From Marinibacterium sp050389775 (lineage in GTDB: Bacteria; Pseudomonadota; Alphaproteobacteria; Rhodobacterales; Rhodobacteraceae): 64,000 bases of DNA. Made by a program: the position numbers and the translations under genes. Where the stretch lies: contig NZ_CP177144.1 of NCBI RefSeq assembly GCF_050389775.1, positions 310,001-374,000 on the forward strand, given 5' to 3'. Below the pieces are notes generated by a model, which did no database searches, had not been told where the DNA came from, and saw only the letters and a program-made list of their open reading frames with translations. Numbering within the stretch: position 1 is the stretch's first letter; every line of letters starts with the position of its first letter. This document shows positions 51,705 through 62,093 of the stretch, one piece after another.

Positions 51705-52064
51705 TCAGTTCTGGAGCGTGCCGCCCGAGGGCAGCCACATCTTCTCGAGCTGGTAGAACTCGCGCACTTCCGGGCGGAACAGATGGACGATCACGTCGCC
51801 CGTATCGATCAGCACCCAGTCGCCGGTCTCCTTGCCCTCGATCCGGGCATTGACACCGAACTCGGCCTTCAGCTTCTCGACCAGCTTTTCCGACATGGCC
51901 GACACCTGGCGGGTCGACCGGCCCGAGGCGATCACCATGTAATCGCCCATGGACGACTTGCCGTGCAGATCGATCTGCACGATGTCCTCGGCCTTGTCAT
52001 CTGAGAGAGAGGTAAGGATACGCGCCAGCAGGTCCTCGCTGGAGAAATCCAGTTGGGCGGCCAT
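51705..52064 (-). CDS. rsfS: Ribosomal silencing factor RsfS
   Basis: 119 residues. ILTSLSDDKAEDIVQIDLHGKSSMGDYMVIASGRSTRQVSAMSEKL, GVNARIEGKETGDWVLIDTGDVIVHLFRPEVREFY is the full family pattern. It binds L14 on the 50S subunit and blocks 30S joining under starvation. First gene of rsfS-rlmH. Confidence 0.97.
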   Translation of the reverse strand: MAAQLDFSSEDLLARILTSLSDDKAEDIVQIDLHGKSSMGDYMVIASGRSTRQVSAMSEKLVEKLKAEFGVNARIEGKETGDWVLIDTGDVIVHLFRPEVREFYQLEKMWLPSGGTLQN

Positions 52065-52228
52065 CAGGCCCGCCCGGTCATCGGCGGCCGGGGCCGCGTC
52101 AGCGTGGGGTGACAGGACATTGTCCTCCTATGATGCACGCCGTCGGTCCGCGGCGCTCGGATGCTCTAAGGTAACAATGTCAACATGTCGTTTCAATGAC
52201 GGCGTGAATAACCACGGGTCACGGGCCC

Positions 52229-53698
52229 TCAATCGCCGTCTTCGGCTGCCCTGGCGGGCATTTCCCCGTCCAGCACCCGCACCTCGCGCTGCGGGAAGGG
52301 TATCGAGATACCGTTCTCCTGGAACGCATCCCACAGCGCCAGGTAGACATTGCCCCGCACATTGGTCAGCCCGGCGGTCGGATCGGTGATCCAGAACCGC
52401 AAGATATAGTCTACCGAACTGTCACCGAACCCCACGATATGGCAGACCGGCGCGTTCGGCACGGCCAGCACGCGGGTCACGCCCGTGGCCGCGGCAATGG
52501 CCACCTTGCGCACCAGGTGGGGGTCGTCGTGGTAGGACGTGCCAAAGAAGATATCCAGCCGCACGCGGTCGTTGGAATGGGTCCAGTTGACCACCTGGCC
52601 GGTGATCAGGTCCTCGTTGGGGATCAGGTATTCGCGCCCGTCACGGGTCACGACGGACACGTAGCGCGCGCCCAGCGAATCGATCCATCCGAAGGTCTCG
52701 CCCAGCGAGATCACGTCGCCGGGCTTGATCGACCGGTCCAGCAGGATGATCACGCCCGACACCAGGTTCGACACGACCTTCTGCAGGCCAAAGCCGATGC
52801 CCACCCCGATCGCCCCCGACAGGATGGCCAAGCCCGACAGGTCGAACCCCAGCGACTGGATGCCCACCAGCACGACAAAACCGTAAAGGATCAGCTGGGT
52901 GATCTTGATCGCCAGCACCCGCATCGAAGGCGAGATGTCCTCGTTGCGCCGCAACCCGCCGGCCGCGGCCTGGGTCAGCAGCCGCGCGCCGGTCAGCAGG
53001 GCGGCGATCAGCAGCAGGGCCTTGATCAGCACCAGGGCGGTCAGGCGGAAGGTACCGATGCTCAGTGCCACGGAATCGAAGAACACCACGGCCTCGTCCA
53101 GCAGGCCGAGGGCCAGCAGGGTGGCATAGGCCCAGAGCGACCATTCGACGACCCGCCGCAGGCTGCGGTTGCGTACCAGCCGCGAGCCCAGCCCGATGGC
53201 CAGCCAGGCCAGCGACATCGTGGCAAAGATGCCGATGATGCGGCTGCGCGAAGGCCAGGTGGCCTCCTGCATCACGGCATAGACGATCCAGGTCAGGGCA
53301 GTGAAATAGATCAGCACCAGCCGGTCGCGCAGGTGGACCAGCATGCGCAGCTGCCATTTCTGCCAGCCCTCGCGCGTGCGCATCCAGCCATCGACACGGC
53401 CCCGCGTGGCCAGCCGCAGCACCAGGGCCAGCACGGCCAGCCCGACCAGGATCAGCAGCTGGTACTGCCGCCAGCCCGGGGTGATGGCCATGGTCCACAG
53501 GCCCTGCACCCAGTCGGTCACCGAATCCGCGGCCGCCCGGGGGTCGAGCGGCAGGTCGGTGGCCACCAGCGGCGGCGCCTCCGGGGCAGCGGCAGGGGCC
53601 GCGGCCGGCCCGGTCGTCGCGGCATTTTCCGCCGCGCCGGCGGCAGTCGGGCCAGGGGGCTGGTCGGCGGTCGGGTCAGGGCTGGTGTGCTGGCTCAT
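52229..53698 (-). CDS. MscS-family mechanosensitive channel, large N-terminal membrane part
   Basis: 489 residues. A Pro/Ala-rich N-terminus (~45) is followed by several membrane helices, then the MscS core: SGAIGVGIGFGLQKVVSNLVSG (TM3 Ala/Gly stretch and FGLQ), IILLDRSIKPGDVISL, GWIDSLGARYVSVVTRDGREYLIPNEDLITGQVVNWTHSN (beta domain). Opens on membrane tension to release osmolytes. ATG 53696-53698 is used; upstream GTG/ATG to 53731 is an alternative. It diverges from leuC. Confidence 0.93.
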   Translation of the reverse strand: MSQHTSPDPTADQPPGPTAAGAAENAATTGPAAAPAAAPEAPPLVATDLPLDPRAAADSVTDWVQGLWTMAITPGWRQYQLLILVGLAVLALVLRLATRGRVDGWMRTREGWQKWQLRMLVHLRDRLVLIYFTALTWIVYAVMQEATWPSRSRIIGIFATMSLAWLAIGLGSRLVRNRSLRRVVEWSLWAYATLLALGLLDEAVVFFDSVALSIGTFRLTALVLIKALLLIAALLTGARLLTQAAAGGLRRNEDISPSMRVLAIKITQLILYGFVVLVGIQSLGFDLSGLAILSGAIGVGIGFGLQKVVSNLVSGVIILLDRSIKPGDVISLGETFGWIDSLGARYVSVVTRDGREYLIPNEDLITGQVVNWTHSNDRVRLDIFFGTSYHDDPHLVRKVAIAAATGVTRVLAVPNAPVCHIVGFGDSSVDYILRFWITDPTAGLTNVRGNVYLALWDAFQENGISIPFPQREVRVLDGEMPARAAEDGD

Positions 53699-53976
53699 CC
53701 GTGCGGCGGTCGTCCGGTTCCCGGGGTGCAAGTGGTGGGGCGGAACCTAGCGCCCCGCACCGATCCGACCAGCAAGCCACGTTTCGCGGCTTGATTGCAA
53801 CACCGCGGCGGCGTATCTGACGATCCATGGATCATGTCTCGGAATCGACGAGGAACCTGCCGGACCGGGCGCGGCTGCGCGAACGGTTCTTCGGCGCGAC
53901 TCATTCCGTCCAGGCTCGCCTATAGGGGCCAAGCCCCCCTTCGCCAGTGAAATTCAAGCATGACGGGAGAGGACCG

Positions 53977-55383
<1,407 letters not shown>

Positions 55384-55440
55384 CCCCCCCGCCCCTGCCC
55401 CCATGCGGGGCAGCCAGGCGGACCAACCCAGACAGCGCTT

Positions 55441-55480
55441 TCCGACGACAGCCTGGCCTTTCAAACAGGTCGTCGTCGGA
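55441..55480 (+). other. Long hairpin downstream of leuC
   Basis: TCCGACGAC (55441-55449) pairs with GTCGTCGGA (55472-55480); inner CCTG/CAGG extends it. A terminator follows 12 nt later. Confidence 0.55.
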
Positions 55481-55491
55481 ACAGACAAATG

Positions 55492-55519
55492 GGGCCGCGC
55501 CTTGGGCGTGGCCCTTTTT
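55492..55519 (+). terminator. Intrinsic terminator of leuC
   Basis: GGGCCGCGCC (55492-55501) pairs with GGCGTGGCCC (55505-55514), one G-U pair, loop TTG, then TTTTT (55515-55519). Confidence 0.88.
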
Positions 55520-55556
55520 CATGGGCCACCTCCCGATGGCATCCGTCGCGCCGCAT

Positions 55557-55628
55557 GGGGGCGCTGCCCCCGTCCTCCGTTGGAGGACTCCCCCGGGAAT
55601 ACTTGAGAAGAGAAAGAAGCAGCAGGTC
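55557..55628 (-). repeat. Dispersed 3'-end element, copy f (72 bp)
   Basis: Identical to 436-507 except AATACTTG for AATATTTG. Contains the same two hairpins GGGGGC/GCCCCC and GTCCTCC/GGAGGAC. Followed by copy g in opposite orientation. Confidence 0.9.
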
Positions 55629-55657
55629 GGCGCGCCGTCCTGTCCGCGCGCGGGCGT

Positions 55658-55700
55658 CCTGCTTCTTTCTCTTTCCAAATATCCGGCCGTCCAGCCGGCC
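55658..55700 (+). repeat. Dispersed 3'-end element, copy g
   Basis: CCTGCTTCTTTCTCTTTCC then AAATATCC and a GGCCGTCCAGCCGGCC hairpin-forming tail. It matches 62047-62092 on the reverse strand. With copy f it forms an inverted pair (arms GAAAGAAGCAGG / CCTGCTTCTTTC). Confidence 0.8.
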
Positions 55701-55866
55701 ACCCCGCGGCGGTCCCGGGCAAGGGCGCCGGGAAAGCCCTGTCATCGCCGGTTTTCCCGTCTTGGTCAGGACTCAGTTCATTGTAAAGTCGGGGCAAATC
55801 ACCCGCAGCCGCCAGGGATCGGTCCGACAACCGGGCCGGGGCTGCCGAGGGACCGGAGAGTTCGAC

Positions 55867-57684
55867 ATGACGATTGGCCGTTTCAGATCCGCCGCATGGG
55901 CCAGCACCCTCACCCTTGCACTGGCCGGCGCCGCGCCGCTCGGGGCGCAGGAGATCGCCGACACGATCTACATGGGCGGGCCGATCCTGACCATCGACGA
56001 CGCCCGGGGCACAGCCGAGGCCGTGGCCGTCCGCGATGGCCGCATCCTGGCCGTGGGCGAGCTGGCCGGGATGACCGCCCTGCAGGGCGAGGACACCAAG
56101 GTCTTTGACCTGGAGGGGCGGGCGATGCTGCCCGGATTCTTCGACAGCCATGGCCACGTGGTCTTTGGCGGCTTGCAGGCCCTGTCGGCCAACCTGCTGG
56201 CCCCACCCGACGGCACGGTCACCGACATTGCCAGCCTGCAGGACACCCTGCGCCAGTGGATCGACACCAATGCCGAGACCGTGCAGAAGGCCAACATGGT
56301 CGTGGGCTTCGGCTATGACAACGCCCAGCTGGCCGAGCTGCGCCATCCCACGCGCGAAGATCTCGACGCCGTGTCGACCGATCTGCCAATCGTCATCGTG
56401 CACCAGTCGGGCCATATCGGCGTGGCCAATTCCAGGGCCCTCGAGATGGCCGGCATCGACGGATCGACGCCCAATCCCGCCGGCGGGGTGATCCGCAAGG
56501 ACGAAACTGGCCAGCCCGATGGCGTGCTCGAGGAATATGCCTTCTTCCGCGTCCTCGTGCCCCTGCTGTCCGACCTGGGCCCCGAGGCGCTGGACGCCTT
56601 TGCCCTGGCCGGAGCCCAGCTCTGGGCCAGCTACGGCTATACCACGGCCCAGGATGGCCGGTCGTCGCGCGGGCTGTACGATGCGCTGAAATCGGTCGAT
56701 GCCGGCCCCGGCCTGCCGGTCGACGTGGTGGTCTTTCCCGACGTGCTGGAAGACCGCGATTTCATCGCCGAGGCCGCATCGCGGGAGTATGACGGCCATG
56801 TCCGCGTGGCCGGCTGCAAGCTGACCATCGACGGCTCGCCCCAGGGCTTCACCGCTCTGCGCGACCGGCCCTATTTCGCCCCGGTGGGCAATTACGCCCC
56901 GGGTTACGCCGGCTATTCGGCCATCACCATGGACCAGACCCAGGAGGCCGTGAGCTGGTGTTTCGGCCAGGGCCTGCAGATCATCACCCATTCCAACGGC
57001 GAGGGCGCGTCGGACATGCTGATCGCGGCCATCGAAGAGGCCCGGCGGGTTCACGGCGACCCGGGCAACCGGCCGGTGCTGGTGCATGGCCAGTTCCTGC
57101 GCGAGGACCAGGTCGACAGCCTGCAGCGGCTGGGCATCTTCCCCTCGCTCTTTCCGATGCACACGTTCTACTGGGGCGACTGGCACCGCGACCACACGGT
57201 CGGGCCGGTCAATGCCGACAACATCTCGCCGACCGGCTGGGTGCGCACGCGGGGCATGATGTTCGGCAGCCACCACGACGCGCCGGTGGCCTTTCCCGAC
57301 AGCATGCGCATCCTGTCGGCCACGGTCACCCGGCGCACCCGGTCGGGCGACATCCTGGGCCCGGCCCAGCGGGTCGACGTCATGACCGCGCTCAAGGCCA
57401 TGACGATCTGGCCGGCCTGGCAGCATTTCGAGGAAGACGACAAGGGCACGATCACCCCCGGCAAGATCGCCGATTTCGTCATCCTGTCGGCCGATCCCAC
57501 GGCCGTCGACCCCGAAACCCTGGCCGATCTCGAAGTGCTGGCGACGATCAAGGACGACACGGTCGTCTACGAGGCGCAGCCCGGCGAACGCAAGGGCGAG
57601 CTGGGCCGGGCGCCCTTTACAGCCGATCCGATGATGGCCCACCGCTTCCTGCATGCCCTTTGGCAGGCCGGCGACAGCCAATAG
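55867..57684 (+). CDS. Amidohydrolase family protein (YtcJ-like), exported
   Basis: 605 residues. Signal peptide (STLTLALAGAAPLGAQ). ADTIYMGGPILTIDDARGTAEAVAVRDGRILAVG, LEGRAMLPGFFDSHGHVVFGG (metal HxH), VIVHQSGHIGVANSRAL, LQIITHSNGEGASDMLI, RPVLVHGQFLRED and GTITPGKIADFVILSADP identify the amidohydrolase_3 class. Substrate unknown; family members hydrolyse amides, carbamates or amidines. It is placed between leuC and leuD with its own upstream gap. Confidence 0.9.
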   Translation: MTIGRFRSAAWASTLTLALAGAAPLGAQEIADTIYMGGPILTIDDARGTAEAVAVRDGRILAVGELAGMTALQGEDTKVFDLEGRAMLPGFFDSHGHVVFGGLQALSANLLAPPDGTVTDIASLQDTLRQWIDTNAETVQKANMVVGFGYDNAQLAELRHPTREDLDAVSTDLPIVIVHQSGHIGVANSRALEMAGIDGSTPNPAGGVIRKDETGQPDGVLEEYAFFRVLVPLLSDLGPEALDAFALAGAQLWASYGYTTAQDGRSSRGLYDALKSVDAGPGLPVDVVVFPDVLEDRDFIAEAASREYDGHVRVAGCKLTIDGSPQGFTALRDRPYFAPVGNYAPGYAGYSAITMDQTQEAVSWCFGQGLQIITHSNGEGASDMLIAAIEEARRVHGDPGNRPVLVHGQFLREDQVDSLQRLGIFPSLFPMHTFYWGDWHRDHTVGPVNADNISPTGWVRTRGMMFGSHHDAPVAFPDSMRILSATVTRRTRSGDILGPAQRVDVMTALKAMTIWPAWQHFEEDDKGTITPGKIADFVILSADPTAVDPETLADLEVLATIKDDTVVYEAQPGERKGELGRAPFTADPMMAHRFLHALWQAGDSQ

Positions 57685-57801
57685 GCCGATCCGGGGCCGG
57701 GCGGGCCGCCCCCGATCACCCGTGGGTGGATTTGACCTCGCGATGCCGTGAGGTCGTGATATAGCTGGGGCGGGTGAAATCGGTGGAAGGAAGAAATCCC
57801 G

Positions 57802-58329
57802 ATGAAAGAATGGGTTAAATGGTTGATCCTCGGCATCCTCTCGGTGGTGTTCGGGGTGGTCGTGTTGAGCCACGCAGTGGCGGCATCGCTGGCGCTGACA
57901 ACGGTGACGGGGATCCTGTTCCTGGTCTCGGGCGGCTTCCAGGCCGTGGCGGGCTTTTCGGCCGAGGGCACCGGGCAGAAGGTGCTGGCCATCGCGCTCG
58001 GCGCGCTGATGGTCATCCTGGGGCTGAGTTTCATCACCAATCCGCTGGAAGGCACGATTTCGCTGGCCCTGCTGGTGCTGATCCTGCTGGCGGCCAGCGG
58101 CGTGGTGCGGATCATGTTCGCCTGGCGCATGAAGGAAACGCCGTTCTTCTGGCCGATGCTGATTTCCGGCGCACTGTCGGTGCTGCTGGCGGCTTACATC
58201 CTGGCCAATTTCGCAACGGCCGGGCCGCAGCTGCTGGGCATCCTGCTGGGGATCGAGCTGATCTTCAACGGGGCCGGGCTGGTCGTGCTGGCCTTCTTCA
58301 TCCGCACGGTGGCCAAGCACCTGAAGTAA
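57802..58329 (+). CDS. HdeD/DUF308 family membrane protein
   Basis: 175 residues, six hydrophobic segments in three repeated pairs (WLILGILSVVFGVVVLSHAV, VTGILFLVSGGFQAVAGF, ALGALMVILGLSFITNP, LILLAASGVVRIMFAW, LISGALSVLLAAYIL, GILLGIELIFNGAGLVVL). The HdeD pattern is clear. In E. coli the family is linked to acid resistance at high cell density. AAGGAAGAA precedes the ATG. Confidence 0.92.
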   Translation: MKEWVKWLILGILSVVFGVVVLSHAVAASLALTTVTGILFLVSGGFQAVAGFSAEGTGQKVLAIALGALMVILGLSFITNPLEGTISLALLVLILLAASGVVRIMFAWRMKETPFFWPMLISGALSVLLAAYILANFATAGPQLLGILLGIELIFNGAGLVVLAFFIRTVAKHLK

Positions 58330-58348
58330 GGCCGCGGGTTTCGGACGG

Positions 58349-58380
58349 ACGGGCGCCCCGGTCGGGCGCCCGTTTGCGTT
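58349..58380 (+). terminator. Hairpin terminator of the hdeD-like gene
   Basis: ACGGGCGCCC / GGGCGCCCGT with a 5-nt loop; weak T-rich tail (TTGCGTTT). Confidence 0.6.
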
Positions 58381-58533
58381 TGGGCCACCGTGATCAGTCA
58401 CCCGGATCAGCCCCCGGACCGGCGGCCGATCCGGCGGTGGGCAGACGCACCGCCAGGTGGCAGGCAAGCGGCGGGCAATCGCCCGCCCTACGGCCACCGC
58501 GAAGAGATCAGCTGCCCGTCAATCAGCGGACCG

Positions 58534-58809
58534 TCAATCGGGAGCGATCATGCAGACGAAGGGCTGGTGATCGCCCTTGGCAAAGGTCAGGTCGCCCAGG
58601 ACGGTGACCACCTGGTATTTCTCGTTCTTCATGGCCGCGTTGACCTGGTAATCGATGTGGCCGAGACGGGCCGTGTCATCGAGATGTTCCATGAAACGGC
58701 GCATGACGGTCATCGGCGAATGCGCCATCAGGTCGTCGGGGCCATCGAATTCGAACCGGCGGTCGCCGCCGCGGGCGCCATGCATCAGGGTTGCGCCGTA
58801 CTTGGCCAT
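58534..58809 (-). CDS. Conserved hypothetical protein (91 aa)
   Basis: No family named. MAKYGATLMHGARGGDRRFEFDGPDDLMAHSPMTVMRRFMEHLD, LGHIDYQVNAAMKNEKYQVVTVLGDLTF, HQPFVCMIAPD; soluble, no signal or membrane helix. ATG 58807-58809 has AAGAGG at ~10 nt. It lies between leuC and leuD on the opposite strand. I recognise this type from Rhodobacteraceae but no function. Confidence 0.7.
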   Translation of the reverse strand: MAKYGATLMHGARGGDRRFEFDGPDDLMAHSPMTVMRRFMEHLDDTARLGHIDYQVNAAMKNEKYQVVTVLGDLTFAKGDHQPFVCMIAPD

Positions 58810-58957
58810 CTGGGTGTCCTCTTGTTGGGGCTCGGTCCGCCATGGCGGCGGATGTCGGGCGACCATAGCGGCCTTATCTGACGGCTTTGCAACAGTCGCG
58901 GCCTTGCCTGCGGACGGCCGACGTGGTTTAGAGACTCAGCTAAATCGGAGGCCAACC

Positions 58958-59563
58958 ATGGACAAGTTCACGACGCTCACCGGGATTGCCGCGCCGCTGC
59001 CGTTGATCAACATCGACACGGACATGATCATTCCCAAGCAGTTCCTGAAGACGATCCAGCGGTCGGGCCTGGGCAAGAACCTGTTCGACGAGATGCGCTT
59101 CAACGAGGACGGGTCGGAAAACCCCGATTTCGTGCTGAACCAGCCGGCCTACCGCGAGACCGAGATCCTGGTCGCGGGCGACAATTTCGGCTGCGGCTCG
59201 TCGCGTGAACATGCGCCCTGGGCGATCAAGGATTTCGGCATCAAATGCGTGATCGCGCCCAGCTTTGCCGACATCTTCTACAACAACTGCTTCAAGAACG
59301 GCATCCTGCCGATCGCCCTGCCCCAGGACGTGGTCGACATGCTGATGAAGGACGCGGAAAAGGGCGCCAACGCGCGGATGACGGTCGACCTGGAAAGCCA
59401 GACGATCACCACGTCCGACGGCGAGGTCGTGACCTTCGAGGTCGACAGCTTCCGCAAGCATTGCCTGCTGGAAGGGCTGGACGACATCGGCCTGTCGCTT
59501 GAGAAGGCGGCCAGCATCGACGCATTCGAAACCCAGGCCACCACGTCGCGGCCCTGGGTCTGA
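58958..59563 (+). CDS. leuD: 3-isopropylmalate dehydratase small subunit
   Basis: 201 residues, full length. LTGIAAPLPLINIDTDMIIPKQFLKTI, GDNFGCGSSREHAPWAIKDFGIKCVIAPSFADIFYNNCFKNGILPI is the swivelling domain signature. Partner of LeuC. CGGAG lies upstream of the ATG at 58958. leuB does not follow within the window. Confidence 0.97.
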   Translation: MDKFTTLTGIAAPLPLINIDTDMIIPKQFLKTIQRSGLGKNLFDEMRFNEDGSENPDFVLNQPAYRETEILVAGDNFGCGSSREHAPWAIKDFGIKCVIAPSFADIFYNNCFKNGILPIALPQDVVDMLMKDAEKGANARMTVDLESQTITTSDGEVVTFEVDSFRKHCLLEGLDDIGLSLEKAASIDAFETQATTSRPWV

Positions 59564-60079
59564 TCCGGGCCGAACGGCCGGCAGGAAGACGGGTGGCCCA
59601 CGGCCCCCGATGTTGATGACGGGCGGTCCGACGGGCCGCCCGATGTCGTTTCGGCAGGTGTCGGGCGCGGGGGCGGGGCGGTTTCGGGGCTGCCGGGCGG
59701 CCGCGCAGGATCACCGCTTGGTGGCGCCGACGGCCGGACGTTGCGCACCCCGGACCGGCCGGGGCAAGGGCGTGGACGGCGACAATGGCGGGCGGAACGG
59801 CCGGCTTGCCCGCCTATGAACACTTCAACTGCGGGCCACAACATCTTGCGATACCTGTCATTTCCGCAGCAAAAGCATGTCAGGTTGATGCAAAGTGGCA
59901 CCAGTTTCTCCATGGAATCGCCTTAAATCTTAACCCTAATCACATCGCGCCTTGAGCGGGACGGCGAAGGCCTGCACAAATAAGGCAAGAATGAGGCAGC
60001 CCGCCCCTCGGGGCGGGATCAAGTTGGAACAACGGCGCGGCAAGGTATCGCTCCGGTCCGGTTTGAAGGGAAACGAGAC
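59564..60079. other. Gap after leuD
   Basis: No gene. A GC hairpin (GGGCGGTCC/GGCCGCCC, 59621-59641) without a T-tract may end leuD. 59820-59945 is AT-richer and probably holds the promoter of the 60080 gene. Confidence 0.5.
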
Positions 60080-60913
60080 GTGCTCGGACGTGTAACCGGT
60101 GCGCTGACGCGTGCCTTGCTGGTCGGATTGCTGGTGGCGACACCGGCCCTTCTGCTGCCGCCGATGGCCGCGACAACCACCGAGATCGTCCTTCTGATCG
60201 CCATCCTGGCCAGCACCCTGACCTTCATCGAATATGTCTCGACCTATCCCAGCCTGATCGAATTCCGCGATGCCCCACCGATCAACCGGCTGCGCTTTGC
60301 CTCGCTGTTCTCGATGATCTTCTTCCTGACTGTCATCTTCAACCATGCCCTGGCGCCCACCCCCCTGTCGGCAGCCATCGAAGGGCTGGGCGGGATGGTC
60401 GGTCGGGCGCTGGATTTCCCCTATTCGCCGGTGCACCTGGCGATGCTGATGGTGCCCGCCGATACCCCGGCCGAGATGCTGACCGCCGTCCGGGCGGCGG
60501 CGGGGCTGGCGCTGATCATCGCGCTGATGACCGTGGGGCTGTTCATCGTGACGGTGCGGCTGGCCGGCTGGCCGACCAATGCCGGGGTGTTCAACGTCTG
60601 GATCAACCTGCCGCTCTTCGATCCGACGACCGGGGGTGACGTGATCCTGCGGCTGCAGCGCGACGGGCGGATCAACCTGATCGGCGGGGCGCTGATGCCT
60701 TTCCTGATCCCGGCGCTGGTCACCGTGGGCTCGGCGATCACCGGGCCGCTGGTGGTGGCCACGCCGCATGTGCTGATCTGGGCGTTCAGCGCCTGGGGCT
60801 TCCTGCCGGCGTCGATGGCGATCCGGGGCATTGCCATGCTGCGGGTGGCCGAGCTGATCGAGGACAAGCGCCGCCGGGCCTATGCCTCGGCCAAGGACAT
60901 GCAGGCGGCATGA
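60080..60913 (+). CDS. Polytopic membrane protein, unknown function
   Basis: 277 residues from GTG 60080, GAAGGGAAACGAG upstream. About six membrane helices (ALLVGLLVATPALLLPPM, IVLLIAILASTLTFIEYVSTY, FASLFSMIFFLTVIFNHAL, LALIIALMTVGLFIVTVRL, LMPFLIPALVTVGSAITGPL, IWAFSAWGFLPASMAI) with a cytoplasmic LRVAELIEDKRRRAY tail. No family named. It overlaps the next gene by 4 nt (ATGA). Confidence 0.75.
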   Translation: MLGRVTGALTRALLVGLLVATPALLLPPMAATTTEIVLLIAILASTLTFIEYVSTYPSLIEFRDAPPINRLRFASLFSMIFFLTVIFNHALAPTPLSAAIEGLGGMVGRALDFPYSPVHLAMLMVPADTPAEMLTAVRAAAGLALIIALMTVGLFIVTVRLAGWPTNAGVFNVWINLPLFDPTTGGDVILRLQRDGRINLIGGALMPFLIPALVTVGSAITGPLVVATPHVLIWAFSAWGFLPASMAIRGIAMLRVAELIEDKRRRAYASAKDMQAA

Positions 60914-62010
60914 CCCGGGCCGTCGCAGCGGCGGTCCTGACGTTTCTCATCCTGTTGCTGGCCCTGCCCGGCGCGCTGCACGCGCAGCCCGAGCGGCTGC
61001 GCGTGGCGCTGCTGGATGCCGAGCTGCGGCGCGACGGGCCGGGGCTGTTGCTGCGCGACATCCAGAAGGGCGATGCGCAGGTCGATGCCGTGGTGGCGGT
61101 GATCGCCCATGCGCGGCCCGACGTGCTGGTCCTGCTGGGCTTTGACTGGGACCACGACGGCCGGGCGCTGGCCGCGCTGGCCGACCGGCTGGCCGCGGCA
61201 GGCGCGGGCTATGACCACCTCTTCACCGCCCGGCCCAACAGCGGGCGGGCCAGCGGCATCGACCTGGATGGCGACGGCCGGCGGGGCGGACCGGGTGATG
61301 CCCAGGGCTATGGCCATTTCACCGGCCAGGGCGGCATGGCCATCCTGTCGAGACATCCGATCCTGGCCGGGGACATGCACGATTTCTCGGGGCTGGCCTG
61401 GGCCGATCTGCCCGGGGCGCTGTTGCCGGTCGACGCGGCGGGGGGGCCGTTTCCGTCGCAGGCCGCGCAGGAGGCGCAATTGCTGTCGAGCCGGGCCCAT
61501 TGGGTGGTGCCCGTGGCGCTACCCGGAGGGCAGGTGATGGAGCTGCTGAGCTTTCACGCCGGCCCGCCGGTCTTTGACGGGCCCGAGGATCGCAACGGCC
61601 GGCGCAACCATGACGAACTGCTGTTCTGGCGCCATTACCTGGACGGGGTCTTCGGGCCCGGGCCGGGGGCGTTTTATGTGCTGGCCGGCGGGGCGAACCT
61701 GGATCCGTTCGACAACGACGGGCGGCATGGGGCGATCCGGGCCTTGCTGGAGGATCCGCGTCTGGTCGACACCCGGCCGGCCAGCCCCGGGGCGGCCGGG
61801 GCCGGGACCCAGGGCCATGCCGGACCCGATGCGCTGGACACGGTGGATTGGGGCTTTGGCCGGTTCCGGGTGGATTACGTGCTGCCGGCGCCGGGGTGGA
61901 CGGTGCTGGACAGCGGCGTGCTGTGGCCCGGCCCGGATGATCCGCTGGCGGAGGTGGTCACGGCGGCCAGCCGGCACCGGCTGGTCTGGGTGGACCTGGC
62001 CCTGCCCTGA
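60910..62010 (+). CDS. Endonuclease/exonuclease/phosphatase family protein, exported
   Basis: 366 residues. Signal peptide VAAAVLTFLILLLALPGALHAQ; VDAVVAVIAHARPDVLVLLGFDWDHDG, GQGGMAILSRHPIL, VMELLSFHAGPPVFD, FYVLAGGANLDPFDNDGRHGAIRALL and FRVDYVLPAPGWTV follow the EEP fold (the GD/N and H residues are partly altered: AGGANLDPFD for AGDFN). Activity is therefore uncertain. Coupled to the membrane-protein gene by a 4-nt overlap. Confidence 0.82.
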   Translation: MTRAVAAAVLTFLILLLALPGALHAQPERLRVALLDAELRRDGPGLLLRDIQKGDAQVDAVVAVIAHARPDVLVLLGFDWDHDGRALAALADRLAAAGAGYDHLFTARPNSGRASGIDLDGDGRRGGPGDAQGYGHFTGQGGMAILSRHPILAGDMHDFSGLAWADLPGALLPVDAAGGPFPSQAAQEAQLLSSRAHWVVPVALPGGQVMELLSFHAGPPVFDGPEDRNGRRNHDELLFWRHYLDGVFGPGPGAFYVLAGGANLDPFDNDGRHGAIRALLEDPRLVDTRPASPGAAGAGTQGHAGPDALDTVDWGFGRFRVDYVLPAPGWTVLDSGVLWPGPDDPLAEVVTAASRHRLVWVDLALP

Positions 62011-62046
62011 GCCAAGCCGCGCCCCTGCCCGGGACCGGCGCGGGGC

Positions 62047-62093
62047 GGCCGGCTGGACGGCCGGATATTTGAGAAGAGAAGGAAGCAGCAGGT
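62047..62093 (-). repeat. Dispersed 3'-end element, copy h
   Basis: GGCCGGCTGGACGGCCGG hairpin, ATATTTGAG box, then AAGAGAAGGAAGCAGCAGG; the following TCA (62093-62095) is the stop of the SDR gene, as at 506-508. Confidence 0.8.

Larger units (their letters stand above)
55384..55866. other. Gap after leuC with hairpin, terminator and paired dispersed elements
   Basis: Contains a long hairpin (55441-55480), an intrinsic terminator (55492-55519), the long-form element f (55557-55628) and its partner g in inverse orientation (55658-55700). No gene is supported in the gap. Confidence 0.8.

Noticed and set aside
53822..53833. GATCCATGGATC palindrome
   Set aside because: A 12-bp palindrome of common sites is expected by chance; no placement near a regulator.
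55519..58497. 992-aa minus-strand open frame
   Set aside because: Antisense to amidohydrolase and HdeD genes; high-GC codon bias keeps the reverse strand open. Composition (His/Gln/Arg-rich) fits a shadow.
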